A DNA stretch of 64,000 bases from contig NZ_OGVD01000004.1 in the NCBI RefSeq assembly GCF_900258045.1, positions 1,054,001-1,118,000 on the forward strand, written 5' to 3'. Shown here one piece after another: positions 54,179-63,400 of this stretch (the stretch's first letter is position 1; each line of letters begins with the position of its first letter). A program made the translations under genes and the position numbers. The DNA is from Sphingorhabdus sp. EL138 (GTDB taxonomy: Bacteria > Pseudomonadota > Alphaproteobacteria > Sphingomonadales > Sphingomonadaceae). Under the pieces are notes generated by a model. It searched no databases. It was not told where the DNA came from and was given only the letters and a program-made list of their open reading frames with translations.

Positions 54179-55414
54179 ATGAACAAATCCTACGACATAT
54201 TGATCGTTGGCGCTGGCCATGCCGGCGCGCAAGCTGCTATCGCACTGCGGCAGCAGAAGTTTGAAGGTACAATCGGTCTGATGGGTAATGAAAAATACCC
54301 GCCATATGAACGCCCGCCGCTATCCAAAGAGTATCTGGCCGGAGATAAACCGTTTGAGCGTATCATGTTGCGCCCCGAAAGTTTTTGGGGTGAGCGCAAT
54401 ATCGATCTGCTAACCGGTTGCCGGGTATCGAAAGTGGATCCGATGGAAAAGACGGTCACGCTAAGTACCGATGATGAAATTGGTTACCACAAACTAATCT
54501 GGGCTACAGGTGGCTCGCCCAGAATGCTGGATTGCCCGGGCAGTCAGGCGCGCAATATTCACGGTGTACGATCTCGCGCAGATGTCGACAAGATCATGGC
54601 CGCCCTGCCCTCAACGGATAAAGTCGTGGTTGTAGGCGGTGGTTACATCGGCCTCGAAGCAGCGGCCGTACTCACAAAACTCGGTAAGAGTGTGACGATA
54701 CTGGAATCGCTTGACCGGGTTTTAACGCGGGTCGCCGGCGAAACTCTTTCTCGCTTTTATGAAGAAGAACATCGTCGGCAAGGTGTCACGGTCGAGCTAA
54801 ATGCCATGGTAGAGTCTTTTGAGACCAATGACGACGGAATGGCGACCGGCGTCAGGCTTGCTGACGGACGTGTTCTAGATGCAGATATGATCATTGTTGG
54901 CATCGGTATTATTCCGGAGACTGGTCCACTGGTGGCGGCTGGTGCTGCTGCTGGCAATGGCGTCGATGTGGATCAAACGTGCCGCACCAGCCTGAACGGT
55001 GTTTACGCCATTGGCGATTGCGCTGCGCATGCCAACCGCTTTGCCCACGGTGCACATATCAGGCTCGAATCCGTGCAAAATGCCAATGATCAGGCAAAGG
55101 TAGCCGCGCTCGATATTATTGGCGAGAAATGCGAATATGATGCAGTGCCGTGGTTCTGGTCCAATCAATATGATCTCAAATTACAGACGGTCGGTTTGTC
55201 CACCGGCCATGATGAATATATTGTACGTGGTGATCCGGCCAACCGGTCCTTCTCGATTATATATCTGAAGGATGGTAAAGTGATCGCTCTTGATTGTGTG
55301 AATGCAACCAAGGATTACGTACAAGGCCGCAAAGTCGTTGAGGCAGGCCTTGCGCTGGATCGCACACAACTGGCGGACCCAGATATTCCGATCAAGGAAG
55401 TCGAAAGCGCTTAA
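54179..55414 (+). CDS. FAD-dependent ferredoxin reductase (rhodocoxin/putidaredoxin reductase-like)
   Basis: A 411-residue NAD(P)H:ferredoxin reductase that feeds electrons to a [2Fe-2S] ferredoxin, often for a P450 or ring-hydroxylating oxygenase. The FAD motif GAGHAG is at 11-16, PPYERPPLSKEYLAG follows, the NADH motif is VVVVGGGYIGLEAAAVL and the second FAD motif is YAIGDCAAH. No ferredoxin or P450 gene is adjacent. The ATG at 54179 is taken as start, since the upstream codons add no family sequence. Its TAA overlaps the stop of the next gene on the other strand. Confidence 0.93.
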   Translation: MNKSYDILIVGAGHAGAQAAIALRQQKFEGTIGLMGNEKYPPYERPPLSKEYLAGDKPFERIMLRPESFWGERNIDLLTGCRVSKVDPMEKTVTLSTDDEIGYHKLIWATGGSPRMLDCPGSQARNIHGVRSRADVDKIMAALPSTDKVVVVGGGYIGLEAAAVLTKLGKSVTILESLDRVLTRVAGETLSRFYEEEHRRQGVTVELNAMVESFETNDDGMATGVRLADGRVLDADMIIVGIGIIPETGPLVAAGAAAGNGVDVDQTCRTSLNGVYAIGDCAAHANRFAHGAHIRLESVQNANDQAKVAALDIIGEKCEYDAVPWFWSNQYDLKLQTVGLSTGHDEYIVRGDPANRSFSIIYLKDGKVIALDCVNATKDYVQGRKVVEAGLALDRTQLADPDIPIKEVESA

Positions 55415-55926
55415 CCGCGAAACGGCCATTCGCCAATAGATTGCCAAGGCCCATCCATATAATGATGCAGTGCCAGTCCTTTGATCTGAAATGGGCGCGG
55501 CTCAAATTCCAGTGACAATTTTGTCATCAGCGCTTTCGCTTCTTTCGCTGAGACCTTGTTCTGCACCGTGACATGCAACCGTGGTGTCTGCTGATCCTGA
55601 GCGACCAGCAGCCCGTGAAATCTGTCCGCCAGTTCCATTCGCATCGCCAGCAGGTCGGGGGAATGCAGCTGATAGGCCACCCCGCTGCCAAGGTGGATCA
55701 GGCGCTGCAGAGACGTCACCGGAGGCGCGTTATATCGGGTCATGTCTTTCACCGCCTGCTTGATCTCGTCCAATGCTTGCGGCGGTAGATGATGAAACAG
55801 CGTGATATGCGCAGGCAGGACATTACGCTCTACCGGATAATATTTCCGACGCAGCGCATCGGCCCAAGCGAGATCTTGTTTTCCCATCACAGCGGTCATG
55901 ATGACCGGTTTATTGTCCGCTATCAT
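55411..55926 (-). CDS. 2'-5' RNA ligase / 2H phosphoesterase family protein
   Basis: A 171-residue member of the 2H phosphoesterase superfamily. The two H-x-T motifs are at His40 (AHITLFHH) and His128 (RLHVTVQN). Such proteins act on 2'-5' linkages or cyclic phosphates in RNA or nucleotides; the exact reaction cannot be read. It is a single gene, convergent with the ferredoxin reductase, and the two stops share a TTAA sequence. Confidence 0.88.
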   Translation of the reverse strand: MIADNKPVIMTAVMGKQDLAWADALRRKYYPVERNVLPAHITLFHHLPPQALDEIKQAVKDMTRYNAPPVTSLQRLIHLGSGVAYQLHSPDLLAMRMELADRFHGLLVAQDQQTPRLHVTVQNKVSAKEAKALMTKLSLEFEPRPFQIKGLALHHYMDGPWQSIGEWPFRG

Positions 55927-56066
55927 TCGTACAGACTATCGCCAAAAAAGAAGGACTGCGAACGAATAATCTCGATCGGACAGAATGGCAAAGCACCGCA
56001 GGTAAAAAGAGATTTTTTCCCGTGCTTCTTGCTATGATGACCCGGCATGTTGGGAGGAGCAAATTT

Positions 56067-56498
56067 ATGACACAAGATAAGAAACCGCCTGTCTGGTTCT
56101 GGGCCCTGGGAATATTTGCCCTGATATGGAATGGCCTTGGTATCGGTGCCTATGCCAATGACATCATGATGACGGCCGAAAAGCTTGCCAGTATGACTGA
56201 GCTGGAGCAGAACCTGTTTGTCAATCGGCCCTTCTGGGCATCGGCCGCCTTTGCAGTTGCCGTCATTGGCGGTTTCATGGGGTCGATCATGCTGCTATTG
56301 CGCAGGCGGATAGCAGTAAGGTTATTCCTGATGTCTCTGATCGCGGTGCTGATCCAGTTCGCCAGCTATTTCATTCTTGACGGCTATCCGGACTATTTCA
56401 GCCAGAACGGATGGTTCATGCCCATATCCATCCCCATTCTTGCGGTCGCTTTTCTGTTGTTCGCACGCTGGGCAGAGAAAAGCGGATTCCTTCGATAG
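56067..56498 (+). CDS. Small four-helix membrane protein
   Basis: A 143-residue inner-membrane protein with four predicted helices (about 10-30, 52-75, 80-105 and 113-133) and a conserved-looking PPVWFWALGIFALIWNGLGIGAY start. This type is common in marine bacteria, often annotated as hypothetical or sugar transporter, without known function. GGAGGAG lies just upstream of the ATG at 56067, which settles the start. Confidence 0.8.
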   Translation: MTQDKKPPVWFWALGIFALIWNGLGIGAYANDIMMTAEKLASMTELEQNLFVNRPFWASAAFAVAVIGGFMGSIMLLLRRRIAVRLFLMSLIAVLIQFASYFILDGYPDYFSQNGWFMPISIPILAVAFLLFARWAEKSGFLR

Positions 56499-56509
56499 TA
56501 TTCCGGTGA

Positions 56510-57241
56510 TCAGGTTTTGGTACTAAATGGTGTAAAATTGGTGGATTCATCGTAAATATCGACACCCTCACGCCGCTTCAGCCAGCCCACTACTGCATAG
56601 GTAACCGGTGTCAGCACCGCCTCCCACAGGACTTTGAGCAGCCAATTGGTCACCATCACGGTCAGCACGGCCGACGTTTCCCAGATGCCCCAAAAAGCCA
56701 ACGGATAGAAAATCAGGCTGTCCACACCCTGTCCGACCACCGTTGAGCCGATGGTTCGAGACCAGAGCGCCCTGCCCTGCGTCCAGACTTTCATTCGTGC
56801 CATCACGTAGCTGTTCACGAACTCTCCGGCCCAGAAAGCCAGAATTGACGCGGCAACAATGCGCGGAACCTGACCGAAAACGCTTTCATAGGCGGCCTGC
56901 CCTTCCCAGCTGTCGGCAGGTGGCAAAGACACCACGACCCAACTCATGAAGGCCATAAAGACCATCGCGGCAAAACCCGCCCAGATGACCCGCCGGGCCC
57001 GCGCATAGCCGTAGACCTCAGTCAGAATATCGCCAATGACATATCCTAGTGGAAAGAAAAGGATACCAGCGCCGTAAACCCATTGCTCACCGCTAATGGT
57101 CACAAAGGTCGGCTTCGCCGCGCCGATAATATTGGAAAGCAGCAGGATGGTGACAAAGGCCGCCATCACAAAATCGAAATAGCGAAAATTGTGACCGGAC
57201 TGACTGGCAGCACTGCTGCGCTTAATGGGTTCGGAGTTCAT
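56510..57241 (-). CDS. Queuosine precursor transporter (YhhQ/VUT family)
   Basis: A membrane protein of about 243 residues with six helices of the VUT_1 family. E. coli YhhQ takes up preQ0 and preQ1 for queuosine in tRNA. Signs are LLLSNIIGAAKPTF, FFPLGYVIGDILTEVYGYARARRVIWAGF and SRTIGSTVVGQGVDSLIFY. The start could be the ATG at 57241 or an in-frame TTG at 57259; GGGAG lies directly against the ATG, too close to be ideal. It converges with the small membrane protein gene across 11 bp. Confidence 0.92.
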   Translation of the reverse strand: MNSEPIKRSSAASQSGHNFRYFDFVMAAFVTILLLSNIIGAAKPTFVTISGEQWVYGAGILFFPLGYVIGDILTEVYGYARARRVIWAGFAAMVFMAFMSWVVVSLPPADSWEGQAAYESVFGQVPRIVAASILAFWAGEFVNSYVMARMKVWTQGRALWSRTIGSTVVGQGVDSLIFYPLAFWGIWETSAVLTVMVTNWLLKVLWEAVLTPVTYAVVGWLKRREGVDIYDESTNFTPFSTKT

Positions 57242-57314
57242 CTCCCGATGATTAGCCAATTACCACAAAGTTTCAATGGTATAACTTGCACGGACTCCGC
57301 AGCATCCGCCAAAC

Positions 57315-60218
57315 TCAATCCGATATCAGTGCCACTTCCGCCTCATCGTTTTCGTCCGGCGCAGGAAGAATATATGCAGCCACTGCGGCGTTGGCCCCGA
57401 AGATCCGCTTCGCCATAACACTAATATCCTTAACCGTCATTTCGCGCAAAACGCTCTCACGCATGCGATGCCGAACCATTCCATATCCACTCGTTTGCGC
57501 ATCTCGGAGCACGCTCATCCAATAGCCATTATTCTGGAGCGAGCTGTCAATATCGTCGACAATAGGTTTCAACGCCCGCTGAAAAACATCCCCGTCAATA
57601 GGCTCCGCTGCCAGTTGTTCTCCGACTTGCAAAATGGCCTGACGGACCTCGTCAGCCTTTTCAGGTGCGGCTGTCACGCTGGCAAACATATAGCCATAAT
57701 CGTCATACAGGTTGCTCACGAACATCCCTGCGCCTGGTGAATAGGTCAGGCCCATATCTTCCCGAAGAACGTTCGACAAACGGTTGCGGAATATACTGCG
57801 CAAGACCTGCATACGTAGAGGATCTTTGGGGTCGGAAGCATCCGGTGCCGGCCAATAGACACGCACCATGGCCTGATCAGCATTGCCCTGATGATAATAT
57901 GTAAATGGTTCGGCCGGCTGTGACGGAAATTCCAGATTACGCATCTCCGGAAACGCACCTTTGTTGTCAGCACGTTCTGGCAAGGCTCCAAATGTCCGCG
58001 CAACCTCAGCGATGGCAGAGGCCCTGTCGATGTCACCCACAATAGTAATTTCTATCAAACCGTTTTGCAGCTGTGGGTCAATCCAGTCCCGGACATCCTG
58101 GATTTCGGGAGACAAAAAGGCCTCCAGATCAGAAAAACCATAACGCGGATCACCGGAGCGGATCATCCGTGGTAATTCCTTTTCTGCGACCGTCATCGGT
58201 GAAGCTTTGTGGGTTGGGTACCAGGCTTCCATTTTCTCATGATAGCGTTTAGCCGTCTGCTCACGATAAGCAGGCGCCGTGATATGTGCTGTCATTAAAT
58301 TCATCTGGTCAGCAAAGTCTTTCGGGTCCGTGCGACCGACAACTTCCAAAGCATCATTATCAGGACGCAGGCGAACACGGGCTCCGACATTCTTACCTGC
58401 AAACAGTGTTTGCAGATCATCTGCACTATGCCCCTCCACGCCGCTGCGGCTCAAGAGATTTTCCGCCAGTCTGCGCAGTTCTTCGCTTTTTTCCGGCATC
58501 GATAGGAAGCCGCTGCCAACTCTCACGCGGATACCGATCGTATCAGCATCAAAATCCGTCTGCTTGAAATTCAGCCGAACATTATTGGCAAAGGTGATGG
58601 TATAGGCATCGGCATCGGCCAGATAGGATTCCTTTTCAACGCGACCGGGCTCTCCAAAGTCGGTATAGGCAAATTTTATGGCCTTTTGATTTTCCGGAGC
58701 GGAAACGGCAATTTGACGGGATGCCAGAAATGCGGACCTTATCTCCTTTTCAGGATTATCAATTTTCTGGCTGGTGGCGAGATAAACTACCGGTTCTTCA
58801 AAGCCGGCCCAACGTTCACGAAACACGCGCTCCACGTCCTCCAGCGCTATTTCCGCTACAAATTCCTCAAACCGTGCGAGGCTATCTTCCGGTGAAGTGA
58901 ACACACGTTCGTTGGCGAAACTGTCCACCAGCTCCTTTGCATAATTATATTCCAGCCTTGCATAGGTCTTGCGTGTACCTTTGCGATCTACGGCGACCTG
59001 CTGCGCTTTACGCTGCCTTGCGATAACCTCATCCAGTTCGACTTGCGAAAAGCCATAGGCCAGCGCCCGCCGGATCTCCTGATCCCCTGCGGCCAGTGCC
59101 TCCTTCCAGTTGTCCGGTCCGCTGCGGAGTCGAATGATCCAAGCATCAACAGTATCCTCTGGCGCATAGCGGCTGATGGATCCGTTCAGAAAATCCGCCT
59201 CACCTGTATCAATCATACGGTCGAGCCGGCGATTGACAATCTGTGCGCCAAGCGCCCTCAACAGCCCTTCTTTTCGTCTTGCCTTGTTGTCCGGCCATTT
59301 CACATAGGGTTGCAACGATCCCAATGATACAAAGGTAAGGATCTCGTCATGGTGGTGGTAGCCGATTTTTCCCGGAACAATGTCAGCGGGCGAGAGCTTC
59401 ACCTGCGGAAGTGCCTTTGTTTTCGGACGCCAATCACTGAAATAGGCCTTGATCTTTTCGATCGCCAGATCGGTTTCGACATCACCGATAAACGCGATGA
59501 AAGTATTTTCCGGGCGATAATAACCGCGATAATATTTCACAAACTCTGATCGCGGCATCGTTGCGATGGTTTCATCCACGCCGATTGGCAAACGATTAGT
59601 CAGACCGCTGCCTTCCGTCAAAAAACCCATATTGGCGATCAGAGCGCGGAAATTGATGGAATCCCGGCTGCGTTTTTCCGAAGCAATCACGCCGCGTTCC
59701 CGTTCGATGGCTTCTTCATCAAGAGTCAGGTTTTCCGCTGTTTCACGCATCAGGAAAAACGCTTCGTTCAAAATGTCGTCACCCACCGTTGGCAGGTTGA
59801 GTTTATAGGTGGTCTGGCTGAAACCGGTGCTCGCATTGGTGTCGGCGCCAAATGCCAGGCCATATCGCTCCAGGCGCTTGATCATCTCACCTTCTGCAAC
59901 ATTCTTGGAACCGTTGAAGGCCATATGTTCAAGAAAGTGGGCAATGCCTCTCTGCTCTTTCGTCTCGTTCAGTGAACCGGTGGCAATCCGCATGCGCACA
60001 GCCGCAACACCGCTCGGCGTGCTGTTTTTCATAACCGCATAGCGCAAACCGTTTTCGAGCGTTCCGTAAACCACTCGCGAATCCGGCTTCAGATCGCTAG
60101 CATCATGGGCAAATCCACCATTGCTATCATCACCTTTGGCCATTGCGGGACTTACTGCAAACAAGGAAAAGGCTGCAAACAATGCAGGGGCAAATCGCAA
60201 GCGGGATTTCTGTCGCAT
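57315..60218 (-). CDS. M16-family zinc metallopeptidase (PqqL-like)
   Basis: A 967-residue exported insulinase-type peptidase with two M16 halves. The signal peptide ends near residue 27 (PAMA). The inverted zinc motif HFLEH is at 94-98, with the downstream Glu in EEAIERERGVIASE about 75 residues later. The second half (from about 500) lacks the zinc motif, as usual. It degrades peptides in the periplasm and, in PqqL-like cases, helps with nutrient or iron uptake. A TonB receptor gene lies 240 bp upstream on the same strand. Confidence 0.93.
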   Translation of the reverse strand: MRQKSRLRFAPALFAAFSLFAVSPAMAKGDDSNGGFAHDASDLKPDSRVVYGTLENGLRYAVMKNSTPSGVAAVRMRIATGSLNETKEQRGIAHFLEHMAFNGSKNVAEGEMIKRLERYGLAFGADTNASTGFSQTTYKLNLPTVGDDILNEAFFLMRETAENLTLDEEAIERERGVIASEKRSRDSINFRALIANMGFLTEGSGLTNRLPIGVDETIATMPRSEFVKYYRGYYRPENTFIAFIGDVETDLAIEKIKAYFSDWRPKTKALPQVKLSPADIVPGKIGYHHHDEILTFVSLGSLQPYVKWPDNKARRKEGLLRALGAQIVNRRLDRMIDTGEADFLNGSISRYAPEDTVDAWIIRLRSGPDNWKEALAAGDQEIRRALAYGFSQVELDEVIARQRKAQQVAVDRKGTRKTYARLEYNYAKELVDSFANERVFTSPEDSLARFEEFVAEIALEDVERVFRERWAGFEEPVVYLATSQKIDNPEKEIRSAFLASRQIAVSAPENQKAIKFAYTDFGEPGRVEKESYLADADAYTITFANNVRLNFKQTDFDADTIGIRVRVGSGFLSMPEKSEELRRLAENLLSRSGVEGHSADDLQTLFAGKNVGARVRLRPDNDALEVVGRTDPKDFADQMNLMTAHITAPAYREQTAKRYHEKMEAWYPTHKASPMTVAEKELPRMIRSGDPRYGFSDLEAFLSPEIQDVRDWIDPQLQNGLIEITIVGDIDRASAIAEVARTFGALPERADNKGAFPEMRNLEFPSQPAEPFTYYHQGNADQAMVRVYWPAPDASDPKDPLRMQVLRSIFRNRLSNVLREDMGLTYSPGAGMFVSNLYDDYGYMFASVTAAPEKADEVRQAILQVGEQLAAEPIDGDVFQRALKPIVDDIDSSLQNNGYWMSVLRDAQTSGYGMVRHRMRESVLREMTVKDISVMAKRIFGANAAVAAYILPAPDENDEAEVALISD

Positions 60219-60385
60219 TATTAATTCTCCGGGGAATCAGGGGAAGCATTCTGATTTTTTCTAAGGCTATTACTATATAAGACGCACAAGAATGCGAAGC
60301 CCTCAACAAATAGACCAATATTCAAGATACATTTTTGGTATCATCACTTTCACCGATCCGATGACGTGGACAAGTAATTCACGGT

Positions 60386-60443
60386 TCTGTTTCCTGAGGT
60401 TCATTCGGGGTATAAGGGGTTGGGAACGCCCCCAGGAAACAGA
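60386..60443. terminator. 11-bp inverted repeat downstream of the TonB receptor gene
   Basis: TCTGTTTCCTG (60386-60396) and CAGGAAACAGA (60433-60443) are perfect complements with a 36-base loop, within which GGGG and CCCC runs can extend the pairing. It begins 16 bp beyond the receptor stop in the direction of transcription. There is no terminal T run, so it may be a terminator, an mRNA end-protecting hairpin or a remnant of a repeat element. Confidence 0.4.
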
Positions 60444-60458
60444 TGCCTGTAATTTTAG

Positions 60459-63400
60459 CTAGAACCGAGCTCGGACGCCCATCGTCACGCTGCGACCACC
60501 ATTAAATTGATAGGTATTGGGAAAGAAGAAGTCGGCATCTGATCGGCCGGGAGTGGGCCCCGAAGCGTTTCGGATATCCGCCTCTTTTGATCCCCTAAGC
60601 AGATCATCGCCCTCCACGAAAACCGTCCAATTGCTACCGAATTTATCAAATGTGTAGGACAGTCTTAGATCAAGCGTCGAGAATGCCGGCAAAATACTAT
60701 TAATATCCCTGGCGGTGTAAGAGGTAACAGTCTGGCTTTGCCGTGTGTAAATCAGGCGACCGTCAAACCCGCCTTTGGCATAGTTTATAGACGCGTTATA
60801 AACCCAAGCTGCTTGATCTGCCAACGGGCGATCCAGCGACAACTGCGTCACCTGACGAGGAGGAGGTGTGAATGCCGTAACCAATGTTGGGAAATCACCT
60901 TTAGTGTAGGTTAAATTACCCAGAACGCCAAAATCCTTTAGAAAACCTGGAAGAAAATCCAGTTGCCGGATCAACTCCAACTCAAAGCCATAGATTTTTC
61001 CGCCTTCACCATTTTCCGGTCGATTTAAAGTAAATGCCGTATCCGGAGCAAAATCAACCAGGTCGGGTCGATCTATTGCAAGTTGCCCGAAAGTATCCAG
61101 GACCCTCTGGCGCACAGTTTCATTTGGTGCCAGTTGGAAAAATACATTGGTAAAATTGTTGGAGATTTTCTTGTAAAAAAGCCCTGCCCTGATGAGACCT
61201 GGTGTATCCTGGAAATAATAAGCTACATCAAGGTCAAAATTGTCGGTTGTAGACGGTTTCAGATCAGGATTTGCTTCGCGGATATTTACGGAAGCAAAAT
61301 TCGGTCGTAAGTCTATCGATATTCTGTTCGTGCTTCGAATAAGCCTGAAATCGGGGTTAACCGTCGACCTGAAATAACCGAACCGGGCGACCAGATTGTC
61401 CATCGGACGATAGTTTACCAATATGCTCGGTGTCCAGGTCGAGGTCGTTCCTGATACGTCCACAAAATTGACCAATCCGGCACTGACAAACGTCGCCCGT
61501 GGTTCCCTTTGCACTCCCGGCTGGTTAAGTCGCACAGAGGGCGCACTTAATACAGTTCCATTGCGATCTACGCTCTCAAATCGCACACCGCCAATCGCAT
61601 CAAAATCGCCAAAAACAACTTTAACCTCCAGATAAGCGGCCAGCCTTTTTTCCTTAGTAGTCGCTGGCAACAGTCCGCCGACGTCCGCTATCGGATCAAG
61701 TGTGGTTGCATCGGTAAAGCGATATCTTTCTTCGTTAAACGCCGTCGCAGGGTCATCTGCCGTTAAACCAGCAAGTGCATCGAAAATGGTATCAATCGAA
61801 CGTGGTTTAATCGCTGGAAATACAAATCCATCACTTCCGATATCAGCCAAGGTCGGGAAATCCAAAAGGCCGGGAGCAATATCATCCGCCGTCGTGTTCC
61901 GGCCAAATATTCTGGAGTAGTTGACGCTGGGTTTCAAAAATCCTCTGGTCGCGGTGGCAAAACGGTCATCCGCAGACCGCCGTTTGCTACGGTCATATTT
62001 ACCGCCAGCTTCAAGATAATTTAGGAAGCCTCCACCGAACTCATACCTTGCACTGCCTTCCAAAAAATAAGCTTCGGTAGGGCTGTCGGTTATGGTCCGG
62101 GAAGCATTGGTCAAATTATACTGACTTGGATCATTGACGATAGCAAATCCCTGCTCCGTCAAGGAAGGGATTGGGATACCGTTGGATGCAATCACGTACC
62201 CGCCGTCTACGATCCGAGGAGTCATGGCCGCATCATCATCAGGATTGATCACCGCCGTCGCGGGATCAATAATGCCCGTCAAATTGTTAAGTACATTAGC
62301 GATCAGCGTCAAATTGACATTGTTGGATTGCGCTTTGGCTTTCGAATAGCCTGCCTTGTAATTGAACGTCCAGCGGTCGAGAACTGTATCACCGCGCAGG
62401 CTGATAGAACTACTTCGTATCTGCTGATCGACGACATTCAACGCGGTCACCGGCGCCAGACCTGACAATGTGGTCCGCCGACGAACTTCTCCTCCCAGCT
62501 CAGGAATAGGCATATCTACGCCCCTGGTGCGATAGCTGATGGCTGTTCGGGAATTTTCGGTTACAACGTCACGTTGGTTCCGCTGAAGGTCCAGACGCAA
62601 TTTGGTGTGTGAACCAATATCCCACGCTAGATTGACAGATGCCAATAGATTCTCTTCGTCACGGTCACGCTGGAAATAGTTGGCCCCCGTTAGCAATCGA
62701 CTTTCAAACTCGGGATCAAATGGAAATTGCGCTGGTGGCGGTACAAGAGCACCGCTGGTAAACCCGGCTGGCAATACCTGCGGTGTACTGCTCAGGATGC
62801 CGATATCGTAATTGGTTCGGTCGGTCTTCCGATATTGCAGAGTAGCAGCCACGCCAAAATTATTGGTGATTTTTTTGGCGACAGTGCCTCCAATTTGATA
62901 TTCCTCACCAAAAGCCCGGTCAAAGCCACTCTCACCTTCAGCGCTGAGGTTTAGAGCAAAATCACCATAGTCCAGCCCTGACTTGGTCTCAATTTCTACC
63001 AAACCACCAGAACCATTGGACTCATGGCTTGGGAGAAGTGATTTCTGAATCCTGATCTCGGAAATATTGTCAGCTAGAAAACCACTGAGATCAACAGTTC
63101 GTTCGAAATTTGTACCCTGCAGTTCCAGTCCGTTTAGCTGTACATTGATCGCTTCGGAACTAAAACCACGCACAGTTATACGAGACCCCTCTCCCGTCGC
63201 ATTGTCTCGACCAAAAGCTACACCAGGAACACGTCGCAGCGCCTCCGACACTGTTTCGGCCGGAAAACCACCCAGCAAATCAGACGAAACGATAGTAGCA
63301 TTATTGTCCGCATTTTTCTGCTTGTTCAGCGCCTGTTGAATAGAACTGCGATAACCGAAAACGACGATATCTTGATTGGCTTCACCGACTTGTACATTGG

